From assembly GCA_025738555.1 (NCBI GenBank), contig JAOVFP010000024.1, forward strand, positions 992,001 through 1,056,000: a stretch of 64,000 bases of DNA, given 5' to 3'. Both the position numbers and the translations under genes were made by a program. The notes beneath the pieces were generated by a model. The model was given only the letters and a program-made list of their open reading frames with translations. It did not search any database and was not told the origin of the DNA. How positions within the stretch are numbered: the first letter of the stretch is position 1; each line of letters starts with the position of its first letter. Below are positions 50,276 through 64,000 of the stretch, piece by piece. The DNA comes from Cyathus striatus (Eukaryota > Basidiomycota > Agaricomycetes > Agaricales > Nidulariaceae).

Positions 50276-50359
50276 TCCTTCTAGCCGACTCGAACGACTG
50301 ACCTCGTCATAACACTTTGCGATACTAGTGACGCGCTCTACCAACTGAGCTAAGAAGGA
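50276..50359 (-). tRNA. tRNA-Thr (anticodon AGU) with a 12-nt intron
   Basis: The minus strand folds as a cloverleaf. The acceptor stem is TCCTTCT/AGAAGGA (7 bp). The D arm is GCTCAGTTGGTAGAGC. The anticodon stem is CGTCA/TGACG with loop CT-AGT-A. The T arm is AGTCG-TTCGAGT-CGGCT. Twelve bases (TCGCAAAGTGTT) sit after position 37, the standard place for a nuclear tRNA intron. A-box-like (TAGCTCAGTTGGT) and B-box-like (GGTCAGTCGTTCGAGTC) promoters are internal. It lies 228 bp upstream of CSN6 and 201 bp upstream of MCM5, inside their divergent promoter region. Confidence 0.95.
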
Positions 50360-50421
50360 TTGATACTCGATATTAGTGTATGATTATCTTATCAGCAAAA
50401 TAATAGTCGTGGAATATCCGC

Positions 50422-50427
50422 ACGCGT
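50422..50427. promoter_or_regulatory. ACGCGT (MCB-like) upstream of MCM5
   Basis: A perfect ACGCGT lies 134 bp before the MCM5 start codon. MCM genes are classical MBF targets in yeasts, so this is a plausible G1/S element; function is inferred only. Confidence 0.45.
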
Positions 50428-50560
50428 AAACACCTGCCCTAAAGCTCGTTCTGAACACGACATTTACTATACTCATTCTCCTCCTGCTTGACTCACGACT
50501 GTCTTGATCTTTATTCATCGCTTGCCCACCTTCCTCTATACCCTAAGCTGTGTGGATACC

Positions 50561-53336
<2,776 letters not shown>

Positions 53337-55939
53337 TGCGTACCTGTGACATTTGGTTCATGCTTTCTGATACTCATATCATGTACTACTTAGTTGTATA
53401 ATTGTAACATTAGTAGGTTATTCTGCATAATAGTTCCGGATCCGAGGAGATGATAAGGGGTTTGATGCGCCGTCAGTTGGCTATATCAGATAACTGGCAA
53501 GGGTCTAATGCGTTGTGCACCAGGTGATGCTGCGTATACCGGTAGACTTTGACACATCGTATCTTCCAGGCGATGGAAACTCTTCCGGGACTTTCGAATC
53601 ATACCAACTAAAGAAATCGTTGGGAAAGTTGTCACCCGGCACACCTCGCTCTCAACTAACTTAGGATTGGCAGCATGTATCAATCGCGACGTCGTTTATT
53701 ATTGGTTAAATAATGAGGCATTTATTCGACTTCTACGTAAGACAGAGATGGCCGTTGAGAAGTACCCACCTGCTGTACACCCTTTATTAAGTTTTCGATC
53801 GGATGGCTTGACGGCCTTCAAATCTGTTTGCATCGTACATACGCAGTGGCAATGGGAAAGCCCCGCACAATATGCCGACGACTTTATGCGCTATGGAATT
53901 TCGTCAGAAGTCCACGAAGCTCCTATTCAAACCCGCAAAGGCTCGTCCATACTCTCCATGTCATGCCCACATTACACCGAAACAGCGCGTTCGCGTGCTG
54001 TTCAGGCTGAATGGTTTCACCCATGTCACCGTTGTTTCACGGCCTTTCCAGGCGTAGCTGATCGTTGTTTAACTTTTCTTTGAAGATACATAGAGACATT
54101 CCTTGGCGATTGAGATTGCAAGGTGCCTAAGTATGGTCTGGTCGATAGTAGAACACCGGTGTCAAATGTCATGCATATAATGTCAGTCTATCCGTTAATG
54201 ATTGACGTTAGTACACGCCTACACCATGCATCGGCAATTTGGCGAAGGGGTGCTTATTTTGACTGGTGAGGAGCACATACGGTTTCTAAGGGGAAGTACT
54301 TGCAACACCGCGAGGTGTGGATCTCGGAGTCGATGGCATTCAAAGAGACTTACGTACCGGCAAAATTAGTAGGTGTCCCAGTGACCCATCCAATTATGGA
54401 GAGTTGGATGAGTCCCGTCACTCAGGACAGTAAATTCCAGATTGGGAGAACCAGGTATGTGCTGGAATTATTCCGGGCATGCGAGTAGATATATGTATCT
54501 TGGAATAGAATAGGAAACGACATTTTCGGAGAGCTCCTTGTTGCAATTGTAGGTACACATAGGTCCCGTATTGATGAAATATAGCGGACAACAGTTTATC
54601 CAGTCTTCGAGGCTTCAGGAACGTTATATAGAGTGACATTTGACGTCCAAGATGACATGCACGGGTCAGAAGATCAGTATGAAGAAGCCAAAAGCTGTCA
54701 GGAAGAACTCCGGAACCGCTACTGGGCGCGCAGGATGAGAACTCCGTGACTCTGAGAGGCGGTTGGTGTCGGGACCGAGACGTCGCGCCATTAGTAGGTA
54801 GGTGTGGGAGGGTAGGACAATGCTGAAAACACGTGTGCGTTTGTAAGAGTTACGTGAATATCTCAAATTGCTATAGACGTTCGATAGAGAGATCTATACG
54901 GACGGCAAAAGAGACGAAAAGGATGGGACGGAGGCTGAGGTAAATGGATAGCCAAGTTCAGCCTCCGTACGAGTCTAACGACGGGCGACGCTGGCAGTTC
55001 CGCGATACACAGAGCGGTATGTTTGAGATCTACAAGGGACTAGACAGGGCAAAGTTGCACTTGATTATCTAGAGCGTTATCAAAGCTGACCAATCCGCAG
55101 CACGACGGCCATATGGGTGAGCAGAGTGAAAAGACTGAAAGGGGTGGTAGTGATCACGAGTAATAATCTCAATGGCAAGTGTAGTGACAGTGGCTCCATG
55201 GCAATCGGAAGATTAGGTTGGTTGTGAATCGGCTAGAGAGAACAAGCGCGTCAAGTGGATAGAAAAAGGAGGAGGAAATTGGATCTGGAAGAAGAGGAAT
55301 GAGTATGTTGGAAGGGGTAAGATGTACATGTAGAGTCGAGTGTGGTATGACAGAAAGACGAAACAGGGATGGATTAAAATTTACGGAAGAGTGAAGACAG
55401 GAAAGGAACGGATAGAACCGAAGGGCGGTGTTGGGTGAAGAATCAAGATGGATGAAAATAGGACACGTTGTCAAGTGTATGATTCGATCGAGGGCAAGGG
55501 GAGAGTAGAGTAGGAGGGGAGCAGGGGAGGTGAAGAGGGGAGTAGGGCGTATGAAGAGGAGAGTAGAACGTATGAAGAGGGGAGTATGACTGAGTATGAG
55601 CAGAGTATGAAATAGATGAGGTCGACGAGGACTGCAACAAACGGGGTAAACACACCGCATCCACTAATCGTCATTACCATATCCTGATTATGTAATGCGC
55701 AGTACTCTCGTGGGAAGTCTCGGCAGCGTCTCCAGAATCACTCTTGTTCTCAACTCCCACTCTCTCCTCTTAACCTCATTCTTCCCTGTCCTCTGCCACT
55801 GACACCACCTGCCAACGGACTATCTTCTATCCCTCGCCTACTGCTCTCTCCTCATCCGTTCTTCCTGACCACCTCCTTCCTCATTCTCTCTCTGCGCCTC
55901 CCCTTTCCCCTTAACAAAGAAATCATTTAAGATCGCACT
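53337..55939. other. 2.6-kb gene-poor region upstream of the C2H2 factor gene
   Basis: No gene that I can identify. An uninterrupted frame runs at 53553-54083 (+, about 176 codons) but lacks an early ATG and recognisable domain. From about 54880 the DNA becomes purine-rich on the + strand, with small tandem repeats at 55531-55593. The last 200 bp before 55940 are strongly C/T-rich. The downstream part is best seen as a long regulatory or leader region of the transcription-factor gene. Confidence 0.5.
55531..55593 (+). repeat. Three tandem copies of a 21-bp purine-rich unit
   Basis: Units start at 55531, 55552 and 55573. Each begins TGAAGAGG, with the pattern TGAAGAGGRGAGTAGRRCGTA in the first two copies; the third diverges after GAGTA. 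Shorter GAGTATGA words continue to about 55610. On the minus strand this gives a repetitive frame (YSPLHT-like) that I regard as non-coding. Confidence 0.8.
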
Positions 55940-57089
55940 ATGGATGAATCACACTCCACACCGTGTCCTCCTGGCTTTGAGGCATACAACCTCGAGTATC
56001 CTAAGCAGCAGCAACAACAAAACCTCGATTTCTTCTTCCAGACTCCAGCAGACATCCTCGCCCCCCACCCTGATCTGTTCGAGAGTGATATCGACAACAA
56101 TCTCGCTGCTTTTGGTGATCAGCTCCAGCTCTTGACTGTTGACTCTAACGACGCTTATTCCATCCTGCGTGCCGACCATCTTGGTCCATGTGGGCCTCTT
56201 TCTACCATAACTGTCTCGTCTGAATCAGCCTACGATACTTTATCCACTCGCTCTGAGTCTTTCTATAACCATCCCACTTCTCCTCATCCCTCTTCCAACT
56301 ACTCCTTCCCCCTCGACTTGGAGATGGATTTCCAGCGCGTTCGCGTAGAGTCAGAGTACTCCGCTACTCATCCTTCCGCCATCTCTCTCATGGACGATTC
56401 CATCGACCCCACGTCCTTCGGGCCCCTGCCGCCTACCCCACCCCGCAGTCCCCATGTCCCTATGACTGCCCACACTTCTCATAAACCCTATGAGAAGTCC
56501 TTCCCTCGCCCGAGTTACTCTGACTACGGTCCTCCAAGGCGTAGTTCCATGTCTCAGCAGGATTATTACCAAATTGGCTTCAGTGCCCCAGCTATGGGGC
56601 CCACCGTATCTCCTCTACATGTATCTCCTCAACTTTCTCCTGTACCGGTACAGCAGCAAGCTCAGATTGGAGAAGAGTACAAGGGTGACCCTCGTAAGAA
56701 GTACAAGTGCCCTTCTTGCCCTCGAGGTTCTTATCATTTCTTTTTTCACTATCTTCATTGTTTACTGATAGATCGTCCCCCTCACAGCTTTTGCCAGGGC
56801 GTACAATCTCAAGACTCACATGAGCACCCATGACCCTAACAGATTGAAGCCGCACGTTTGTCCCCACGCATCTTGTGCGCGCTCCTTCAGCCGGAAGCAC
56901 GACTTGGGCAGGCACCTAGTCAGCATTCATCGCGACGATTCTATCCTATCGTCCCATCACTCGGCCTCTTCGGTCTCCACTAAGAATAATGTGATTGGTG
57001 TTGAAAACGGACCTCGCAGATGGTGCGAGAGCTGTGGTAAGGGTTGGGTTGGCCGTGCCACTCCATGCAGTTGCCATGACGTGAAGTAA
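55940..57089 (+). CDS. C2H2 zinc-finger transcription factor with a Cys-rich tail
   Basis: Predicted DNA-binding regulator. Exons: 55940-56726 and 56788-57089; 362 residues. About 255 N-terminal residues are disordered, with Gln, Ser and Pro runs and repeated SxxYxxL patterns (NDAYSIL, SAYDTL). They are followed by two adjacent C2H2 fingers: CPSCPRAFARAYNLKTHMSTH and the Crz1-type second finger (CPHASCARSFSRKHDLGRH). The only intron (56727-56787) cuts the first finger. The spacing resembles calcineurin-responsive Crz1/Prz1 factors, but no PxIxIT docking motif is evident. The C-terminus ends with CESCGKGWV and CSCHDVK, a compact Cys/His cluster that may bind zinc. The long C/T-rich leader suggests complex 5' control. 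Confidence 0.87.
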
Positions 57090-58520
57090 AGTCTGGCGAT
57101 TTATTTACATTATCTATCCCCTCCCCGTTATTTGTAAGTTCTTTTTCATTCAGCATGAAAAGTCATGTCTTTAACAAAGTATACTTATGATAGAGAGACT
57201 CTATGGAAGTCTTGTCTTGTCTCTTGGCCTAGTCAGCACCTTTCCACTATTCTTTTATGTCTGCTTGGATTCCCAATGTAGAGGAAATGCTGCGCGCCCT
57301 GCGCATTCGACGTGGCACGTATCGTACCGCCTTGTATTTTCTATCCTGGCCCAGTGACGGACGTGTCCTCGATATGATATGATATTCTCACCCTTACTCC
57401 ACTCCACTCTTCTTTTCTCATTCTTTGTTTAAATTTTGATATCGTATTAAAACTCAATATGCACTCTTTTTGTTTCTGCTTAATTTTTCTTCGCCATAAC
57501 TACCGTTTTACTTCAAAGTTCATCGCTCGCTGGTACCTTTACCATAGGTTCTTATGGACTGCACTTTGATGGACACAATATTCTAGTATCTCACATCGCT
57601 ATCCTGTTGTCACGAGTGCTACGGAAATGAAATGTGTTCCGGAATCCCGGCTACAGATCGAGGGAGTTTTCGTGTTCATTAATTCCCCGACAAGGTTATG
57701 ATTGAAGGACTCGATGTTCTTGTGTTGTGTGTCGCGTTAACTTTGTCAAGCTTGAGGCAGTCGAGCCCTCGTATAGGGTATGATCCATAAACAACAAGCA
57801 GGTGGGTGGTGACTTTCAATAGTCCGGTCAAAACAGCATCTACATGTAACATAATGTTTCGTATGATGTTAACTTATGCTAGCTTTAACTCCCATGTTTC
57901 TCATGCATGTCATTCCAGTATGTCTTCTGCCGTCAATACCATGCACCGGTACTTGACCGGTACCATTGCAGAGGATCGAGGTGGTCTTGGCACTTCCTGT
58001 CAGCTCGATGAAAATAGGAATTTGGTGTTCTCGGGCTAGGGAAATGTTTGGAAATTGAAATTCAGCGCCAGCACTGCTTGTAGGGTGGGATAATGATTGC
58101 CGAAGGCGTGGCTAAGTGGAGGGCGGGGGCGGGAAGTCGGGGGCGGGAGCACATACACATAATAAGATATAAGTAATACCTTCTATCAGGCACCCGTCTA
58201 AGCATTCTTCGGCGAATCAATGTACATCTGATCTTCATACTTAATCTACACTTAAACAGACTTAAACGCTTAACAATTTTTATGCCATCTCCGATCTGCA
58301 ATGTTATCTCACAGCGTGTACACGTGCTAGAAGTACAACTTGAATCACCGATGTATTTCGATTCACTTTTTACAACGATTGCAGCATTAGATACATAGAT
58401 ATGAAAGGATTGAGGTTAGAGATACAGTAGTCGGACCTGCGCTAATAAATAATCCATGCCAAAAAGAAAGGAACGCGAGAAACGAAAGAAATTAGATGAA
58501 TGTACTAAACACCTTCGCTT
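57090..58520. other. Convergent 1.4-kb region between the C2H2 factor and the NRAMP gene
   Basis: No gene seen. T/C-rich after the C2H2 gene, presumably its 3' UTR. A short G-rich patch (GGCGGGGGCGGG) occurs near 58120-58150. Confidence 0.5.
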
Positions 58521-60748
58521 TTACTGTAGGAAGAGCATAACAATCGCATAAACGTTCGCACACAGTACGACACACCAAATGGCGTATGATAGATAGCACA
58601 ACCAGCGACTGTTGCTGTAATCAATGAATTCGTCGCTGCCGTATGGTGTAACAGAGATGGTAGCGGTTTCGATTTTTTCTTCGAGGCCTTTTTCCACCGA
58701 CTCTTTGTGGGCCAAGTGAGGCCTCGAAACGACGGATATTTCGTTGGCGGGACGAGAGTGCTCGTGGATAGATACGCTGTCATCGAGACTTGCCTTCGAC
58801 GATGCGATGGGCTTGCGGATGCGCATTACTTTCTCGGATGATGTCAAGTAGACGAGAGGGAACAGGACAAAGGGCAAAACGATCGACAGGAGGACCTGTG
58901 ATGCCACAAGCAGGCTACTGATTCCATCTTTTCCGACTGCAACGGCAACGATGACTGATGGGACAAGACTGATGCTGCGAGTAAGAAGGCGACGGAGCAT
59001 GGGCTACGAGTTGCGCCAGAGATGAGCAACATACTACTGAGTGAAAAGGTAGCCTTCGACTTACCGAAACTTTCCACTCTATGAAACCTTCAGACACGAT
59101 TTGACCAGCAAGGGTGACGGTTATACTGGAAGTTTGGCCGGCAGAGAGAAGAGCGATTGCGAAGATCAGAGCAGCAGCTATATAAATTCAAGTGAGTTAC
59201 GAATGAGGCTCTTTTTTGGTAACATTTACATACGTTTTCCAAGCTTTTCCTTGATAAGATCAAAAGCCTCGAACAATCCAGCAGGGGCGCCACTCTCTCC
59301 AGGTTTGAAGAACACGGATGCAGCAAGGATAAGGATGCTACGTAAGTAAATAGTTTGTATCAGGAAATTTTAGCACAACGAAGAGCATGAATTCAACGTA
59401 CGCAGAATTGATAGGAATAGCAAAAGTGACCAAACTGGAGATGACATCGATGATACCATGAACCAGATGTTGTTTGACAAATGCATATGAATTGTTCTCC
59501 CGCTCGCCATGTCTTGAGCGATAATCCTTGTCACCGTTTTCACGATCAGCGCGGTCGACAGTAAAGTAGCCCAAGAACCATTTCACAGCGCGGACCACAA
59601 TGTTGCCACTGGGGCGGACAATGGGGCCTGGGAGTACTTCTTCCTCTTCCAACGGCACAGTGGAGACACGGTCTTGTGTCGCAAGAGAAGATCCCAAGAA
59701 GAGAGCGTGTGGCATGACGGTTGCACCAAGGATGCCAATGGCTGCATGACAGTGGTTTAATATGAGTTACTGAGTGAGTATATTGGTGTGTACTTTACCT
59801 GCATAGATGGCATTTGGCTCAGACTGGAAAAGACCTTTTGAAGGAATAAATCCCATGAATGCCTGGCCCCAATTCGGCTTTCCCTTGATCAACAAAGCAA
59901 TGAAACATCCAAAAACAGCCATGACCTAATATAAATGAACATTTGTCGATAAAACGCTCTATGCGAGATGTCATACCAAAGTAATGATAGTGTATTCAAA
60001 TATCTTCACGGGGCGGCCTTTGTTTTTCTTGGGGTCACTGAAGAACAGGAAGATGAGGACATCTGCTGCCGTGAGAATGACACCAGCCCAGAGGGGAAGT
60101 TGAGGGAATAAAAGGCAGAAGCCAATGGCGGACCCAAGAAGCTCAGCCAGATCAGTAGCGATGATGGCCACTTCTGCAAGGACGTAAAGGGGGTAGAGGA
60201 CGACATATCGAATAAGTCGGGTGTGACGCGGGCGATTATGAAGGAGGAGCCGACAATGCGAAGCAAGATCTATTTCAGTGGAAGTAAGTATCGGTATGGT
60301 TACGTGACAGGTTCGAATGACGTACCGAGACCAGTCACGACACCGAGTTTACATGCCAAGGTCTATGCATGAGGAGCGGGAATAATTAAAATACAGACCA
60401 ATAGCCGGATAGAAAATAGTCATACCTGGACTACAATTGCACCGAGACCCGCCAGAAGGATGACGAAAAGCATGGGCCTGTATCCAAAGTCTGAGCCTGC
60501 CTGAAGATCGACACTCCAGTTTCCTCTGGCGGGGGAAAAGAGAGCATTTAGCGCGTGCAGACACGAGAAGAGGACCGGTGTGCATACGGATCGAAGTAGG
60601 CAACGGAGCAGATGATGCCCATGCCTACATGGTTTTTGAGATGAACGAGGACGGCATTCATGGCGGAGCGCATCTTGGAGGTGGGCTTCGCTGGGGAAGG
60701 AGGAACATCTAGCTGATTTGTGGCAGGATAGGACTGGTTGTAGGACAT
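58521..60748 (-). CDS. NRAMP-family divalent metal transporter (Smf-like)
   Basis: Proton-coupled importer of Mn2+/Fe2+. Exons: 60748-60588, 60525-60426, 60362-60326, 60269-59977, 59925-59799, 59741-59402, 59337-59234, 59177-59065, 59003-58521; 585 residues. The metal-binding helix 1 motif DPGNW is formed across the first splice junction. The helix 6 motif ATVMPHALFLGSS is intact, as are ATDLAELLGSAIGF and LLSAGQTSSITVTLAGQ. About 11 hydrophobic helices are expected. A polar loop rich in charge (residues about 340-400, with RENGDKDYRSRHGEREN) and a cytosolic segment before the last helix could be sites of ubiquitin- or phosphorylation-based control. MED6 is divergent, 356 bp upstream. Confidence 0.95.
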
Positions 60749-61104
60749 TGTGAAATGTAGGATAGCGGGGAACGATGAGAGGCCACAAGAGTAAAGCCAT
60801 GGCCAGGACGAGTTTAAAAACCCAGCGGACCGGATAAGATACAGTCGCCTGGCAGCGTAGTGAGAACAAACCAGGTCATTGCTTCCCGTGCGAAGGACTC
60901 TGCTCGCAGTGAGCGCGGGCTGGCATGGTACCAATATACGATCGACGATCGCAAAGACATGTTCCCTTCTTTCGGGCCAGATCCCGTTTGTCCCTGTTTG
61001 TCCCTCTCTCGACGTCGTCCTCGACATCCTCCTCGACACCGTCACGCATGACACTCACCAGTCACCACCGCGTCTCCCTCCAAATCCCTTACCCGTAATC
61101 CATC
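60749..61104. promoter_or_regulatory. Divergent promoter region of NRAMP and MED6
   Basis: 356 bp between opposed start codons; C/T-rich towards MED6 (TCCTCGACATCCTCCTCGACACC). No specific binding site recognised. Confidence 0.5.
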
Positions 61105-62245
61105 ATGGATCTCGCTGATCTGCATCCCCCAGATGATTACAGCCATAGATTCTTCATCTGGCACGAGTGGATTCAGGCGCGTCTCCATCTCGTCCCCCGT
61201 CGCCCTCATCTTCATCTTCGCGTCTTTAGGCCAATGGTCCCCTCACCGAGGAAAACGTCTTTGAGTACTTTGCACACTCCATGTTCTACGATAAGCAGAG
61301 CAACAATCAGGTCCTGCGTATGCAGACCATCTTCACCGGCATCCCTCTGGCAAACGAGGCTGAGGAGCTCAAGTGCGCTTCCTTGTCTACATCCCTCATT
61401 CAGATCTCATGGCGTGTCCTATTAGGCGGTTTACCGGAATCGAATTCGCAGTTGTTCATGCTGAGCCTCCTTCCTTCTTCATCATACACAAACGAGAGCG
61501 ACTGTCACCAGATGAAGGTTTGACGAAACCCTTTGACACTTACCACTATGCATCCTGAACAAAAAATGCTTCACAGTGAAGCCCTTGGCGGCATACTTCG
61601 TTATCAACAACCGCATATATCAGTCCCCAGATGTCTACACAGTTCTGTCAAACCGTCTGGTAAAACATTTCCTAATGCCTTCAAATACTGCGCTGATGCG
61701 CGAGGATAGTTGACTACTTTGTACTCGATTCAGTCCACCTTGGACGTTCTGCGTAAGCACCGTCCAGATTACACTCCCCGGACGGGTTTCGTGTGGCCAA
61801 TCGAAGACCTCTCTATGTCGGAGGACAGCTCCAAAAAGCGTGCACCTGAAACTGATATTTCCATCACCACCGATACCGGGGGCGCCCCCGAAATTTCCCC
61901 TGCTAAACCTCCACCAAAGAAGTCGCAAAATAATATGTTGCTTCTCAATGCAATGCACACGACAGCAGCGCATTCAAGAATGTCCTTCACGTCAGGCACT
62001 TTTTTACAACCGTCAGAAAGCACGACCGCAGATACACCTGCCACATCCCAGATGCGTTCTTCGACGACACCTGCCCCCACTCCTCAAGAAACATCTATCA
62101 AGGCAGGGTCCGTGGAACCCCCCAAACCCTCCGGAACCGTGAAAAAGAGGAAGAAACGTCTGTCACTGTCTTACTGCGTAGTGTATACAAGCTGATAATA
62201 CTAACAGGCACTTCTCTTGCGCCCCCTTTTACTGCTGCAACTTAA
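61105..62245 (+). CDS. MED6: Mediator complex subunit 6
   Basis: Head-module subunit of Mediator, bridging activators and RNA polymerase II. Exons: 61105-61176, 61230-61372, 61426-61517, 61577-61659, 61710-62157, 62208-62245; 291 residues. The conserved MED6 domain shows SHRFFIWHEWIQ, NGPLTEENVFEYFAHSMFYD, NNQVLRMQ, FTGIEFAVVHAEPPSFFII and SPDVYTVLSNRLLTTLYSIQ. A Ser/Thr/Pro tail ends in a basic KKRKKRTS block. Oddity: to keep the WIQ-ANGPL junction the first intron (61177-61229) must begin with GC (CAG|gcgcgt). The nearby GT at 61181 gives the wrong frame. This is a GC-AG intron or another one-base error. The last intron uses the gtctgt donor and an ideal CTAAC branch site. Confidence 0.93.
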
Positions 62246-62698
62246 TTTGTAGCATAATTGGACGTAACGGTAGAAAGATCTAAAGCTGTCCCTGATATTA
62301 CACAAGTCCCACTCCACTAATTCCAGCCAGATTCCAGCTCCCAGGCATCCGTATGAAGCGGTTGATGTAGCATGCTAACATTGACGCTGAGCTAAAGTGA
62401 TGTGGGCCTTCGCCCTTATCTTTCTTCTCTGCTACAGCCCAGGTGAACAAGTCGTGTACATGAATTCATTAGCAGCCGGATCGCCGGTTGTAACATATGT
62501 ACAGCTACTTCTTAAAGAGATTGTCCAAGTCCTGTATGATATCTAACCCTGTCCATATAATCTTATATCTTCAACTTGTACCCAGTAACCCGGATACCGG
62601 TTCAACGCGTGATGCGATCCATTCTACCGGTTAGCCAGTGACTGCCATGACACTGCAGCGTATGCCGTCATACGAGCGCTGCAGCATCGATAACATGC
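62246..62698. other. Convergent 3' region between MED6 and AP-3 sigma
   Basis: 453 bp without a gene or repeat that I can recognise. Confidence 0.5.
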
Positions 62699-63620
62699 TC
62701 ATCTCGCCCCGACGCCTGTTAGCTTTTCTGTCAGCCACCCCAAAGGTGTCTTTAAATTTGCCCCTCGAGAACCAAGCCCGCTACCACCTAATGACAGGGG
62801 ATTGGCAGACGCAAACGACTCTTTTCTCGATCTCGCAGCTTGTTGAACTATAAACACAAAAATAAGCCCTTTTGCGCACTACGTGCATATCTCTGAAGGA
62901 AATGTAGCCAAGCCTGCCCCGTAGCATGCGACATTTGGCATGGGAAGGCATGGAGAAGGGACAGCTGAAAGGTCACTACACCCACCTGATGCATCTATTT
63001 CGTCAATATTTGTCTCCAGAACAAGTCCACCTTGAATTATTTCAGCAAGAATGTGATGAACCTATGAGATTACTCCGTTAGCCTTGTGAAACGTAACTTC
63101 AGAGAGAGGGATAATGGTCATCAAACCTCATCGAAATGGAACACAAGGTCGAGTTCGCATACGTTCTCAAATGTGCGATCTAGAGATTCTACAAACACCT
63201 ACGGAAGAAATGTTCAAGAGATATTCATTAAAGTACTGCGGAATGGCAACAAAATAACACCATACCTGGATCAAGTCCAATATGCCCAACTCACTTTCCG
63301 CACCGTCCACTACAAACACGAAAAACAGCGTGGCATAGTTGCGATATACGACTTGCCAGCGCTCGTCTTCCCCGCCGTCTTTTGGGCCCAAGAAAGCCTC
63401 AAGCTCCGGAGCGTCGAGGAAATTACACAAACCAGCAGGTCGGGAGCATACTAAGGAAAAAATCTTTTGCACCACCACTTGCGCTGACTGGTGGAGCGGG
63501 GTATAGAACTTGGTCAAACGAGCGACGCCTGACGTGTTAACTGAGAGAAACCGAAGGTAAGCACTTGGTAGGTATATCTGAATATCATAAGACGCAACAG
63601 ATTAGAACAGCGTGTATCAT
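62699..63620 (-). CDS. APS3: AP-3 adaptor complex sigma subunit
   Basis: Small subunit of AP-3, which sorts cargo from Golgi/endosome to the vacuole. Exons: 63620-63599, 63540-63266, 63198-63127, 63061-62986, 62847-62699; 197 residues. The sigma fold is evident: MIHAVLIFNTSGVARLTKFY, VVYRNYATLFFVFVVDGAES, ELGILDLIQVFVESLDRTFE, NVCELDLVFHFDEVHHILAE and IIQGGLVLETNIDEIDAS. A C-terminal extension (LGWLTEKLTGVG) is normal in fungal AP-3 sigma. The FHFDEVH and DGAESELGILDLIQ signatures separate it from AP-1 and AP-2 sigma. The last intron is 138 nt, the longest in this gene. The first exon has only 22 coding bases, so the start would be missed by ORF search. Confidence 0.94.
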
Positions 63621-64000
63621 ATTGAAGTATAGACGCAGGCGGCGATGAATTAGGGCGGGCTAGACAGACGCATTGGAGAATGGATTTCACGGTAAGATTG
63701 CAAGAAATGTTAATTACAATTGGACGATATGCAACTTGGCTAAATCAGACAACGGCGTATGTAGGTATGAGCTGATTGAAGGAGAAAACACTTTAGCAGG
63801 CACACCGATCATATGTCTGGGAAATTGTGTACGCCTGTTTGCCGATCGTCGAACACGAGATCTTAACCTCATTTCGGCAACTCACCTGCCCAAAACCAAC
63901 TCCCAAGTAATCATGTACCTACAAACATATATTCCTTCATTTGCAACAAAGCTTAAAAAATACAAAGAACTGTTCTTCCCAGAACATACAGCTTTACGAC
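63621..64000. other. Right-edge intergenic sequence
   Basis: No gene or repeat recognised in the last 380 bp; it may be promoter DNA of AP-3 sigma and of a gene beyond the window. Confidence 0.45.

Noticed and set aside
53553..54083. About 176-codon open frame after MCM5
   Set aside because: No early ATG, no recognisable domain, and overlapping frames on both strands are also partly open; kept only as a note in the intergenic entry.
55443..55680. Minus-strand repetitive Ser/Pro/His frames upstream of the zinc-finger gene
   Set aside because: They are translations of the 21-bp purine repeats in several frames; no start context or homology.

Overview
The window looks like nuclear DNA of a basidiomycete fungus, most likely an Agaricomycete. 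Genes are densely packed on both strands. Most contain many short GT-AG introns (about 42-62 bp), often with CTAAC/CTAAT-like branch sites, plus a few very short exons. The gene content is fungal: chitin deacetylase with a GPI tail, Ugo1, tricalbin, a DUF4149 membrane protein, Mtq2 and COX19. I recognise 28 genes: 27 protein-coding, two of them with frame problems and one truncated paralogue, plus one tRNA. I also found one foldback transposon. Exon coordinates come from reading splice signals and checking reading phase; no transcript data were available.

Layout. 1-12.1 kb holds chromosome-biology genes: the kinetochore scaffold Spc7/KNL1 (-, runs off the left edge), a divergent kinesin-6 (+), a 772-bp inverted-repeat element, uracil-DNA glycosylase (+) and ORC1 (+). 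12.3-20.1 kb holds a truncated tricalbin-like gene (-), the eRF1 methyltransferase MTQ2 (+) and a full five-C2 tricalbin (-, 19 exons). 20.8-24.3 kb holds UGO1 and a membrane-anchored Nudix hydrolase (both +). 24.8-29.6 kb holds NPL4 (-), a bZIP factor (+) and COX19 (+). 30.8-40.6 kb holds the Rieske protein RIP1, a DUF4149 protein, U2A'/LEA1 (-), SAC1, a SET/NAP-family histone chaperone and a chitin deacetylase.

41.6-48.4 kb holds two protein kinases transcribed away from each other: an SRPK (-) and a Ste20/FRAY-like kinase (+). 48.7-53.3 kb holds CSN6 (-), an intron-containing tRNA-Thr (-) and MCM5 (+). 53.3-55.9 kb is a gene-poor stretch with small tandem repeats leading into a C2H2 zinc-finger factor (55.9-57.1 kb). 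58.5-63.6 kb holds an NRAMP metal transporter (-), MED6 (+) and the AP-3 sigma subunit (-).

Functionally these are mostly conserved housekeeping genes with no operon-like logic. ORC1, MCM5, UNG, Spc7 and kinesin-6 all act in S phase or mitosis, and several promoters carry CGCG-core motifs of the MBF type. The tricalbin and SAC1 genes both act at ER-plasma membrane contact sites. I did not find a convincing novel multi-gene system. The most unusual items are the CACTA-like foldback element, two conserved genes each lacking one base in an otherwise intact frame, the partial tricalbin duplication flanking MTQ2, an NPL4 start codon isolated on its own exon, GC-AG introns, and 3n introns with no stop that would fool ORF-based annotation.
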